The translations under genes and the position numbers were made by a program. 64,000 nt of DNA from Muscardinus avellanarius. Lineage: Eukaryota; Chordata; Mammalia; Rodentia; Gliridae. Positions 24,301 to 37,811 of the stretch are shown piece after piece. The notes under the pieces are model-generated. The model was not told the origin of the DNA. It worked only from the letters and a program-made list of their open reading frames with translations, and made no database searches. The first letter of the stretch is position 1; the number at the start of each line of letters is the position of its first letter. The stretch spans positions 119,931,405 to 119,995,404 of the forward strand of contig OY726559.1 in NCBI GenBank assembly GCA_963383645.1. The letters are read 5' to 3'.

Positions 24301-27300
24301 TCTTTTGTTTTGAAAGAGTGTCTTTCTAGATTGCTGAAAATCTTCGTGTGTTGCTATAGCTGTCCATTAAAGTGGAATCTGCACGTCTCAGCCTTTTCAA
24401 GAATATACTTAATTCATTGTAGTCTCCCAAAATGAGGAAGTGCAGATTGTAAAGACATACATATCCCTTCTTGATTTAAAACTGACATCACTAGTGTTGG
24501 GCCTCTTTCATTCCGATTCCTATGATCTTAAAACATTACACTTAACACATATGCATCCAGAAAAGGTTTTTCAGTGTGGAGATACTAGGTCTTTCTTGAA
24601 ATTGTGGTCCCAAGGCTCCTTCAGCCATGAAGTCCTCGGATTCGGTGCTTCATGCCCAGCTGAGTGCTTGACTTGGGTGGCTGCAAGCCGTGGTGATTGC
24701 CATGACCCATTATTCATCCATCTGGGGATGTGAATTTGATTCTGCCAAATACAATTCAATTGATTTGCCATGAAACTTGTTCTGTGCCTTTGAATGTCTT
24801 TTTTCTGATCTTGAAACTGAGGTGTAATCAAATCCCGTGTAAGTGGGAAGTTTTAAAGGCGTGGAAGTCCCTCATAGGGCCTGTGCCTGGAGGGCCTTTT
24901 GTCCTGGGGGTGGACCCTGCCCTCTTCTCTGAAGGCAGTGGCCATAGTCCAGCATCCAGATGTCCACTGAGGCAGGCACCTATGTCTTTCCACAGAGTGT
25001 GATTCCACAGAGTATAAAACATTCTGTAGCATTACTGAGTCTGTGGTTGGAGAGAAGTTTCAGACCAAGGTGGAGGAGCTGGCAGAAAAGCTGACCCTAC
25101 CTGAGAAGCTTAGGTAAGTGGGCTCTGCATAGCACAAAAATTCTAAGCAAAAGACTAGCTATACACATTCAAAACCATATCAAGAGAGTTGTACACCACA
25201 ACCAAGCTGGTTTCATCCCAGAAAAGCAAGACTTGTTCAACATACACAAATCAATACATGTTATTCACCACATAAATAGAATGGAGAACAAAAACCACAT
25301 GATTATACCAATATATGCTGAAAAAAATATTTGACAAAATCCTATAAAATTTATTTTAAAAACACCAAAGAAAATTGGAATAGAGGGAACATATTTCAAC
25401 ATCATTAAGGGAATATAAAATAAACCCAAAGCCAACATCATACTGAATCGGGAAAAACTGCAAGAATTTCCTCTAAAATCAGGAACATGACAAGGATGCC
25501 CACTATCTCCTTTACTTTATAGTCCTCTAAATTCTTGCCACAGCAGTAAGACAGAAACATATCAAAGGAATTCAAATAGGAAGAGAAGAATTAAAATTAC
25601 CTTTGTTGCGGGTGACATGATTCATTATCTATAAGACCCAAAGACCTCAACCAAAAGAGTACTGGTGCTCACTAACCAGTTCAGCAAAGTTGCAGGATAC
25701 AAAATCAACCTAAAGACATCAGTTGCTTTTATTTTATGCTAACAATGAATCCACGGTGAAAGAAATAAATATATTCCATTCACAATAACTTTAAAACCAG
25801 TGCCTAGGAATATACCTAACCAAAGCCATAAAATACCTCTATAATGAAAACTATAAAACATTATAGAAAGAAATTGAAAAAGACTTTGGAAGGTGGAAAG
25901 CTCTCCCTTGCTCCTGGATTGACAGAATAAATATCATCAAAATGGCAATTCTGCCAAAAGTGATCTATAGATTCAATGCAAAATACTCACAACAGTCTTC
26001 CTAGACCTAGAAACATCAGTCATGCATTTTATATGTAGAAAGAAAAGACCCAGAATAGCCAAAGCAATTCTCAGCAAAAAGATCCATGCAGGAGGCATTA
26101 AGACATCATTTGATTCAAATATTGCCATAATATTATTTGAACTGTTTCCTCTTCCTCAATCCTACTTTTCCCCTTTTGTCATATTTCTCCCTCCTCACCG
26201 ACAATTTCCTTCCATTCTGGGTTTTCATTATTATTATTATTATTATTTTGCCATTAGCATCTCGAGAGACTGTACTGGAATTCGTTTTGGAGCGCTCTCT
26301 TCGAATGTCCTCACAGAACTCTCTGTGAAAGCCCTTAGTGTCTATTGTGCAACTCTGCAGACTTAAGTACTGTGCTCCTCTCAGAGAACCCATGATCTGA
26401 ATTCAAGATGAATCAAAGGAACTGTTCTCATTAAGACAGACCTAAGACAAGGGAGGAATGCACCATTTCTACTCAGTCTGCATACTGAGTCTAACTAGTT
26501 TTTTTTTGTTCATTTGTTTTATGGACTAGGGATTGAAACTAGGGGCATTCTATCCCCATGCTATATCCACAGTTTTTAAAATTACTGCTTTGAAACCAGG
26601 TGTCTATAAAGTTATTGAGTCTGGCCTCCAATGTGAAATCCTCCTGTCTCAGACTCCCAAGTACTGAGATTACAGGCTTGTGCCACGAAACCTGGTTACC
26701 ATTTTTGAATCTCACAGAATTTACCTCTCCTGTCTTGTATGGATCAGTTGAGGATAAGATGCATTTGTGCTTTCTGTATGATTGGTCTTAGTTTGCTGGC
26801 AGGGATTCCATAGCAAAGAACCTAATCAGACCTCACTTGCCAGATTGTATTTTGTGACAATATAAAGTCTTAGAATACACAAGATCTTTTGACTCTACAG
26901 ATTCTCAGGATCCTTGACCAGACACTGCACTGTACACAGCCTCCTATCTCTTGCTACAAAGCAGATGTGTTCTGCACTTTTCCTTAAAGGCAGTTTCCTG
27001 TGTCTTCTAGAACACATAGGCCTTGAACAGGACCACGGAGGAATGTTACATGCAATTTTTCTTGGCTGATTGTGTTGTTTATCCCATCAAGGTCAAGCAA
27101 AGAGGAACAGGAAGAGGACAGCGTAATAGAAACCCAGCAGGAATTTTTAGCGGGTGCTCACAAGACTTCCTTGAGTGACTCTGAGCTGACTGACATCCAC
27201 CAGCCTCCTTGCACCACTGCTAAATTATTGGAAGAGCATGAAGCCACCCCTTCTTCAGAAGCTGCTCGTAAGTACTGCATGAGGGGGATAAAAAACAAAT

Positions 27301-30300
27301 ATAACAAATTGCATAGAACATGGTGACCCATGCCTGTAATCCCAGTACTTGGGATGCTAGGACAAGAGGATCACAGAATAGAGGCCAGCCTCATAAATTT
27401 AGTGAGACCTACAGCAATGTAGTGAGACCTCATTTTAAAAATAAAGAAATATCCGGGCATGGTGGCGCACGCTTGTAATCCCTGCGCTTGGGAGGCTGAA
27501 ACAGAGGATAACATGGGTTCGAAACCAGCCTCAGCTACTTAGGCTTTCGGCAACTTACCAAGACCCTGTTTCCAAATAAAATATAAAAAGGGCTGGGAAT
27601 ATTGCCCAGAGGTAGAATGCCTCTGGGTTCTACCCCTAGTACCACCAAAAAAATAAATAAATAAAATAAAACCATTAAAAATAATTAAATAAAAATAAAT
27701 AAATAAATAAATAAAATCGGGCTGAGGAAGTAGCTCAGAAGTAAAATGCGATAAAAAAAGAAGCATAAAAAACCCCAAAACAAAAATTTAATCACACTCA
27801 TAGCAGCCATGACTCTTTCTGCATATCAAATGACTTGTTCAGTGTTGTAATGCATAGATTTTAAAAGACAAGGTGCCACCACTACTGCAGGGTCCCAGCA
27901 AAGATCTGCATGAGCTTATTTTCTTAACCTAGGATAGCTAATCTCTCCTGAAATATCCTTTCTGAATTTTTCTAAATAATGAGTGTATTTTGAGAGTTAG
28001 ATGCTGTCCAAATGGGATAAAACTCTTGACTACATCATTGGAGTCACTATTGTCCTGATTCCTAAGCTCCAGCCACTGCCTCTCTTCTAAGTTGTCTTGT
28101 ACACGTGATAAGGTGCCATGTATCTACTAGGATACTAACAGCTCTTAAAAGTATCTGCAATTATTCCTGAAGTCGTTGCATGGACTGTGGCCCTCTCCAC
28201 CTCCTTGCATACAAAGGAACTTGTTCTCTTTGAAACTTGACAGGTTTTCCTCTCTGAATATCTATAGATTCCATCCATTCATTCAGTTAGCCAAGAGTAT
28301 ATAATCTCAATTCTATTAAGAACTGGATTATCTGATGAAGGGCTAAGTCTTAAAGAACCTTTTCTAGAAAGCCATTTTTCACAGATTTTCAGTTGGCTGG
28401 AATAATGAACTGATTGCCAGGTTTAGGACAAAGAGTATGGTGATATTAATTGACCAAACGTGGGATTATTTATCCAGTGAGACTTTCTTGAGGATTTTCT
28501 CTCATATTATCAATCTCACAATCAACACAACATCAAGACTTTTTTGAACTCAAGACTTTCTAGAGTATGCCTCCCATAACATAAATCTCACAGAAACTAT
28601 CCAACATAGAGAAGGAGCTTAAGAGGTAGTGATGTAAGACTTAACCTTTGTTTAGTGAAAAGCCAACAGATGTCCTGTGAGAGAAAAGGAGCCAACAGAA
28701 AAGGGGAATGTAGCAAAACTAATACTGATAAAGAACAGAAATAAAACACTAATCATTGATTCTGTGTGTTCTACATTGCTTTGTTGTATACTTGAGAAAT
28801 AATTTTTGAACTATTCAGAGACGAACATCATGGCAATGTATGTGTGTGTGTGGGGAAGAATACAGGGATCAAATCCAAGGACATTCTGCCTCTGAGCTTA
28901 ACCACCAGCACTGTTTATTTTTCATTGAAAACTAGACTTCAATTACTTGCTGAGAGTAACTTGCTGAAGCTGGCCTCAATTCTTTGATTCTCTTGTCTCC
29001 ACTGCCCAGGTACTGCACTTAGAGGTATGAGCCATTATTCTAGGCCTCGTGACAATTTTATTTATTTATTTATTTTTATTGTTTCCTTGTTGGTATACAT
29101 CTCAATGGGGTACAAGATGGCAGAGGCATACATGCATACATCACACATTTAGCCCTTCCTCACTTCCCAACCCATTTTCTCCCCCTTCCCTCATTCTCAT
29201 GGTTGGCTTAATGATTGCCTTTGATATATTTGGGAATGTACATCATGTATATTAGGAAATTTCTATCATGACTCTTTAAAATGGTTAAGATTTACATGTT
29301 TCATTCGAGGGAAAGCTTAGATCTGTTTTCATGTTAAGGGTTATTGAGATAAGTTGTGGCCAACCCTGAAGAAAAGAGAAGTTGTTGAGGGACAGTTTCT
29401 GCTGTTGACTCTATACCTACAGAAAATGAAAGAGGAGAAGCCGGGCTGGATGGCGCATGCTTGTAATCCCCGCACTTGGGAGGCAGAGACAGGAGGATCA
29501 CACAGGTTCAAAGCCAGCAGTGCTGGATTAGGAGACCCTGTTTCCAAATAAAAATATAAAATAGGTCTGGGAGTGTAGCCCAGAGGTAAGAAGGGTTTCC
29601 TGGAACCCCAGTACCACAAAAGAAGAAAAAAAAAGAAAAAGGAGAAATATATTTAGTTTTTTTTTGGAAAAGCAAAGTTGGAGGTACAGGCATAAAGGTC
29701 CATGACAGTGCAGTGTGGATGAGTAAGAGGTCCTCATCATGCTGACCTTCCCTAGAGACCAGGGTCTTGTGTATCTGCCTGACCTGGATGACTGGAAGCA
29801 GGGGCTCCTGACATTCCATGATACCCCCACTTTCTAAGTCTGTTACTGCCCCAGCATAGTTAGCTGGCACACTGAGCCTGCCTACCTCATGCTTGCTGTA
29901 GGCTGAGTTCTAGGCAGAGCCCTGGGCTTTCAGCTCCAACATTTTGACTATTGTTTCATGGGTTAAGAACTCTAGTTCCATGGGAGTGTTGATGAGCATT
30001 TTTGGAACAGTAAGTAAACTACTGTCATTCCTTAGTCACAAAGAAACTGAATTGATTTTGTATGTTTTTAACTCCTCTGGTATTTGGTTTTATTCCCCAC
30101 AGTTTCCAGCACTACTTCTTCATCAAGTATATCCATGGCAGAATCTGTGAGCACCTTGCCGGCACCAAAGTCACAAAAAAATGACGTATTAGTAGACCAG
30201 TTTCTCTATCAATTTAAAGGGAATAAGAAGACTTTTCACAATATCAAAGAAAAGCTTCGTATATTGGAAACTAAAGTCTCCTCTCTTTTTAGTGAGCCCC

Positions 30301-31174
30301 AGAATTACAGTAAGTAGTATAGGGTTACCATCAGCAAAGTAACAGATGATGTTTGTTTGATTGGGGTTTTTTTTGTTGTTTTTCTGAGCAACAAGATGAG
30401 TCTTCCTTTCACCAAAATAAATTTTATCCTTACCAATAATATTCAATAAAGTAGAAGTTGGTGAGTATGCCGATGGCAAAGAGAATAAAGCTCTCATTGC
30501 TTCCCAGCTTGCATCCATAGACTTTCTGCTCAGTCCTTTGGGTGGGTAGAGGCCTCTCTACAGGCAGGCCCTCTAGAAACACGAGTATAAATCACACTTT
30601 ATGAAATCTGGAGGACATTACGCTAAGGGAGATTAGTCAGTCACAAAAAATAAGAAATCAGATGCTTTCCCTAATATGTGAGAGTTAGGGAGAATTGGGT
30701 CATAGGAGGAACTCTAGATGAAAAAGAAAATCCTATGGAGGAGCAAAGAAGACAACTTAAAGGAGGAGAGAGGAGGGGGGAAGAGGAAAATCTCTAAAAC
30801 ACACAATGTGCTTAAACATATCGAAGTCAACCACTAAGCCAAGCAAGGGAGGGAGGGAGGGGGAGGAAATAGGGTGGGAATTGGGTAGGGGTTAAATCAG
30901 TGATGTGTGCATGTCTCTACACACAAGTTTTTACCCCAATATGATGTATTATGTATGAATATATTGCACCAATAAAAAATGGAAAAAAAAAGAAATGCAG
31001 GACTTGGGATTCTGAGGCAGAAGGATCTCAGGTTTGATGCTACTTTGAACAAGTTTGTGAGAGGCTCTCAGCACCGTGAGACTTGTTTCCAAATCAAAAA
31101 TAAAACTGACCTGTAGTGGAGCTCAGAGGGAGAAAGTCCTAGGGTTCATTCATCACCACCACACAAACACAGAA

Positions 31175-31208
<34 letters not shown>

Positions 31209-33727
31209 ACACCCACACACACATGCATAATTACAAAGGATCTGACCTGAGGAGCGTCAGATAGTTGGCACATATTCTGGTTTTTCCTCACTCCCTCTTA
31301 CCCTGGGCCTCATTGACACATGTGGGTGTGGAAGCAATGAAGGCCAGGGTGGGGGGAGAGAAGGTATCATGGACAACTCTGACAGATTTCCCAAGTGGGT
31401 TCATCATTTTTTCAATTAATGTTTTGTCATGATGCATTACATGTCTTCCAAATGTCTTGTCAATTATCATATCTGAACAGAGTTGTGTGAGCTTTGGGAG
31501 TTGTTCAAGAAAGATGTTACCTTGCTTGTACTTCTGGAGATGGTACCATGGTTCCTGGGCTCTGAGCTTCATCTTCTTTCCTCGGCTTTGGCATGTCTTC
31601 ATTAAGCAGTCTTATAATTACCTGAAATCACTCACACACTCATACCCAAACACTCATGTATATATAAACGGAGTTTTTCCCACAGAAAAGGCTTTTTTTA
31701 ATCCCTGGCACAGTGAGCCTCCATGAATATCCAAGGAACTTTTACCCCACATCACACTGAGGAATCTCAAAAAAGGAGACCAGATTCTTTTTATAGGTCA
31801 TATCCTGATGCCTCCTGTGGTTTTCTTCTTGTAACATCCTAACTTCCCCAAGGTAATTTTATGGCACTGTGTTTGAAATGTGTAAGGCAGGAATGGTGTA
31901 ATATGATTGCTGCTGTCTTATTTTATTTCCAGAAAGCAAAACAGATTCTCAGCATGAAGAAAGACAAGAGCCAACGCCCTCCAGGTAACTCTGAGAATCG
32001 AGGATTGCTAATGGTAACTAGTATGATATGGAAATTTCATCTGTAAATTGCAGACAAAAACACACCAGCTTTTCTTACGTATAAGTTTTTAAACTTCTTT
32101 CAATAAGGATATAATTCAAAAACTGAGAATTCAAAATATTACAAAGATACATGCATATCCATGTTCATAGCAGCACGATTCAAAATAATCAAGCTATGAA
32201 ACACTCTGCCTTGGTGACCTTTAACCAATGATTGGATTGCAAAAGTATGGTATATACACACAGTAGAATTTTGCTTAGCTTTAATAAAAATGACCAAGAT
32301 TATAATATTTGTAGAAAAAAGATGGAACTGGGCAAATGTATGCTAAGCCCATCACAAAGTGACAGTTGTGAGGTTTTTACTTGTGTGTGTAAGTTATAGA
32401 GTGTTTGTTTCGCAAAATTCACTTTGGGTAAAGGGAGACAGTTTAGTGGAATGTTTGAGGGAGTTTGGGGATTGGTATGCTGAGAAGTGAAGCTTTATGA
32501 TGGCAATAGCTCAAATAGTGCTGTGCGTATATATGAAATTATCAACTCAAATCTCCTCAAACAATAATATATTTATGGGCGAGAGTGGCGTTCAGAGAGA
32601 AAAACACCAACTGCTATGTGCATGAGTGATCCTATCTGGAACCTCATTATGGTGTATAATTACAATGCCCCTACAAAAGTATATTTAACATTAAATTAAA
32701 TTTATGTAACAAGAGAAAATAGAGCAGAACTTCTGAATATATATTCCTACTTCACTCAAGCACACAGCCTCAAAATTGTGCCCAAACTGTGTTTGCAGTT
32801 ATAGCAAGTTTTGTGGTTCTCATTGTGTGTAGGCCATGCCTGGATCCAACTGTGGGGGGGTGTCCTTCCCCTTCTCAGCATGTTATGTGAACAGTGCCCA
32901 GAGAACCTGCTGCCCACTCTCCCACCCCACCCCTCTTATCATTCTCATAAGACAGTCACACTCTGCCCACATCAGAGAGGATTGTATTGTTTTTCCCTTT
33001 GAAGGGATTGCTACAGTGTGTTGTTCTCCATAGAGGCTTTCTGTGGCTTCTCCATGAGGCTTTCAATGAGGACCAGGAGATACTTTGAGAAAGCCAGTCT
33101 TTCACTCTGTAACACTGTGGTCTCCCTTTTTACCTGGCTCATAGGGATCTGGCAGAAGATAAAGAACTGGATGAAGAGTTGGCAAACTCACTGGATGAGA
33201 TGTATTGGGTTAATTCCAGTTGCTGTGATGTGTCTGATTCTATACAGGCTACCATCAGTCCAGACTTTGTTTGTGAGGAGCACTTGGCTTGCTCTGCTTT
33301 GGATATGGCTGGTATGTATGCCATGATGGGTTCCCTGTATTATCATGCGGCCTTCACATTCCTTAAGCCCAGCACTCTGTGTGGGTAGAGACCTCTCTGC
33401 AGGCAGGCCCTGTAGAGACACTTGAGTTTCAGCCACAGTCTAGAACCTAACGTCAGGTGGGAGAGTCAGCTCAAACTCTTTCTAGATCCAAGCAATACCC
33501 TCTTTCCTTGACACTCACTGGTAGATTCAGAGTATGTAAGTAAAGCAAGCCAAGGTTAGGAGAGTGAAGGTATCTTGAAAATTCCTGACCCTCCACCTAT
33601 GTACATCATGGTCTAATGAACCGTTTTATGATGGCATTTTGTATATCTCCTCCAACTGTCTTTTATCATGTAACTTCTTTAAAAATTTCCTTGAACATGT
33701 CAGGTTAACCTAGTTCAAAAATAATAC

Positions 33728-33761
<34 letters not shown>

Positions 33762-36700
33762 GTATGTATGTATATATATATATATATTTGGATATTATTG
33801 ATTATATATAAATAATCTATGATATATTTCTATATTAACTTGTATAATATTAAATAATTCATATATATAAATATATATTTATATTTACATGTAATATATA
33901 TATTTTTGAGGTTGTATATCATATTTCTCCATTCTGAGTTCCCAGTTCTCTCCTGATAGTCTTGTCCTTTATGAATATTGCTGGCTATTCAAACACTTCC
34001 ACACTACCACAGCCCTTGTATGGAATTTTTCTGAAGGCAGAACATGACAGTGGTGCCCGATGTCAATGAATGGCCAAGGATTGTGTTCTCTAGGAAGCAC
34101 CAAGGACTCCTTCCCTTGTGAAAGTTTGTATATTCCAACTAAGTCTAATCTCAATATTTGTTCTCAAGTAAACCAAAAATGAATGAGGTGTCTGTTAAAG
34201 CAGGTTGTAGCACAAAGTTCTAACAGGCAACAAGGCAGGTCCCCAGTAAATCTGGGGAAAAAATAATATGTGCTTGACTCTTATGGTGTCCAAGAGTTGG
34301 ATTGTGTTGATCATCCGTGACATCGGAAGCTCAGGACTCAATGGTTCAGACAATCAAGATAAGTTCCTTCTCCTGGACACATTCTGATGCCCCTTGTTGG
34401 TTCCACTTAATATTCTAATTTATCCAGAAAATATTTATATTCCTGTTTTTGCTACATTCAAAACAAGAATGATGTTCTAAGACTGGACCTGATTTTATTT
34501 GCAGAAAACAAAAGAGATTGTAAAGATGAAAAAACACAACAGCAAAAGACCCCCAGGTAACTCTGATAATTAAGGACTGTTAATGGTAACTAGTGTGACA
34601 CAAAGATTTTATCCGTGCATACCAGACCAAAACAAAGCAACAAGAAAAATCTACTGAATACCCATACCTCTTTCACCCAACCAACCAACCAACCAACCAA
34701 CCAACCAACCAACCACAAAGTATGTTTCCAAAGTTTGTTGCTTTCCTTTTTCAGTTTTCCTCCATTGAAATCCACTCTTTTTCTCTTTTTCTTTCTTTCT
34801 TTCTTTCATTTTTTGTGGTACTGGGGAGTTGAACTCAGGGGGATTCTTCCACCAAACCACACCCCAGCCCTATCTTATTCTTTCTTTTAAAACAGGGTCT
34901 CACTAGTTTGCGAAGAAGGTTGGTGGAGACCGACCACAAACCTGCACCTCATTCTGTCTCATTCTCACAAGTACTGACATTACAAGCATGCACCACCACA
35001 CCCAGCTACCACTTGCCATTAATATATTAAATTACCTATCATATAATTCCAGTGATTTCTAAATATTTATGGATTTGATTTGTGGCATCAACATTTCTGA
35101 GAACACTGGAATGTATTCAGAGAAATCCTTCTCAAATTTTTTATGATGCATCATGACCCCATTCCACTGTTTCTCCTTCCACTTTCCTTAGGAAATGCTA
35201 TGAAGTAATTCATGGACAAACCCAGGAGCTACTCCAGCAGTTACAACAGAAGCTCCAGGAAGGGAAAGATGCCACTTCCTCCTTCATCCAGGATCTCGAG
35301 GAGCTTCTCAACCTGGATGTTCCTGAAAGTCAACAAGAGCAACTGGCTGAGGAGCAGGGGCTGCTGGAGCACCTAGACCCCAAGCTCCATGCAGGTGACA
35401 GGCCACAGACAGTCCCTGGTTACACTGAGATGGTCCAAAAGTCCCAGCTCACAGGACATGCCATTACCCCCACCAGATTTTTTTTTTTATTGGCAAGTCT
35501 GGGAAAGGAACCCAGGGGCATTTGACTTCTGAGTTACACCTCTAAATTGCGGAGAACTTCACTATATAGCTGAAGCTGTCCATGAATTGTGATCCTCCGG
35601 TCTCAGCCTCCCATATTCTGTGATTACTAGTGAGCGCCACCATGCCCAGCTGAAATTGTACCTGATTTATTATTTCATGTAATATTTGAGGCCATGACAA
35701 GATCCAGACTCCTTGGGTGGGAAGACAGAGGATTAATAGATTAGTGTTAAAAGATAGGAGCAGATTGTTGAGGGGAAAATTCTCTGGTGGATGAGTGAGT
35801 TTACCAGATTCCATTCTTGTTGTGATCTGTACTTAAAATGGAAAGTTGATTGAGTCTTCCTTCCTAAATTTTTGTATTTTATTTATCTCTGAAATGAGAA
35901 GGAATGTCTCACATGGTAGTTCTAGCAAAAATCACAGGAATATTTACTGATGCCCTTCAACAACTCAGCACTGTCTCAGAGAAAGGACACAGGAGAAATG
36001 CCCTGAGTGGAGTCTGTATTTTTTCAACCCTTGCCTTCCTTCTAGAGGAAGGGTAGCATTTGGACAGCAGGCAGAATCCTCACAGAAAGATGGGTATGGC
36101 GGGTGAAAATCTGAAAGATTTAAAATAGCCTGGGCTACAAGGAAAGTCTCCTAGATATCCTGATGCTGAATTTCTTGAGGGGGAGTGTAATTGTCTTTCC
36201 CCGCACTTCTGTTTCTCATCTCTGGTGATGGAAGCAAGGAGCTAGTGAAGCCCCCAATTGTATGAAGAGTCAGGGGACATGTGGTCTTTCCTCTCCTTTG
36301 AGAAATAATTATGGTTGGTGTGAGAGCCATGGAGGGATGTAGAGTCACTGATTCTGACAATCAGCTATCTGACGGGAGGAAAGTAGAGCTGGAGACCCTG
36401 AAAGTCATGGCAATTCTCCCATCTCTGTTGACCTCGGTACAAAAAGACATGTTTCCCTTTGCCCAGTTGAGCACATTATCGAGATTGTAATTGATAAGTT
36501 CACACATGTGCATAGCACTGTTTGAAGTTTTCTTCATCAAGTTGTTTCTTCAAAGACAAAATGGAGACTTTTGAACTCATACTCAAATAATTTATTTCTC
36601 TGCCAAGACAGGCCAGTGCATTTCTCATAATAGTGGATTAGCTTAAGCTCTGAATGGGCTGTTTCAAATTTGGTTTCAGAGATTCCTGGAGATGTGGATC

Positions 36701-37769
36701 ATGATGATCAAGAATTTCAAGAAGCAGTGGCCTGCAGGTAACAATGGCTGATCCAGGGAGAGCAATGGTTATGCAAGACAAAACACACAGGATTTCCAAA
36801 GTAGCCCCCCTCATGATAGGAGGGGGAGTAAAACCATTTGGGGATGCTAGTTTCATTTACTCAATCAATCTGCACTATGTATTCTCAGTGTGGCATTGCT
36901 ATGATTTGTCTCTCCCAAAGTGGAATAACCAGGCCTAGGAATGTCTGTACTTCTAGAGATGACTTCTAAAAGTACTTCTAAAAGTACTCTGTCATGAACA
37001 GCCAGAGTGAGAGGCTTCTTTTCCTGTACAGATCACCTTTGTTTGTTGGCAGGTATTTCAAAGACAGAAAAGACTACGTCAAGGAAAGATTTATACCCAG
37101 TCCTGACATGAAGATTTTTTTTTTTTTTTGGTGGTACTGGGGTTCCTGGAAGCCCTTCTACCTCCGGGCTACACTCCCATACCTATTTTTACATTTTTAC
37201 TTGGAAACAGGGTCTCCTAAGCCAGCGCGCGCGGCTGTCTTCGAACCTGCGCGATCCTCCTGTCTCTGCCTCCCAAGCGCGGGGATTACAAGCGTGAGCA
37301 CCACGCCCGGCTGAAGAATTTTTATCCTCTTCTGTCATTTAAAATTTATATTGTCTTCCAGGCATGGTGGCACATGCTTATAAGCTCAGTACTTGGGAGG
37401 CTGAGAGAGTAGGATGACAGATTCATGGCCATTCTTAGCTACTTAGTGAGGTACTCTGCAGTTTATCAACACCCTATTTCAAAATAAAGAATAAAAGTAG
37501 GAATGGGGATATAGTTCAGAGGTAGAATTTCACTGGGTTCAATCCCCTGTATTCCCCCACAAAAAATCATATCACGTTCTGACAATATTTGGGTATGGTG
37601 GTGCACACTTATACTCCCAGTAGTAGGGAGTTTGAGACAGAAAGAGTAAGGTTCAGTGACTCCCTCAGCAATATAGGGAGACTCTCAGCAAACTTGTGAG
37701 ATCCTGCTTCAAAATCCAAGAATAAAATCAGGCTATGAGATTAGTTCAGTGGTAGAATGCTCCTGGGTT

Positions 37770-37811
<42 letters not shown>

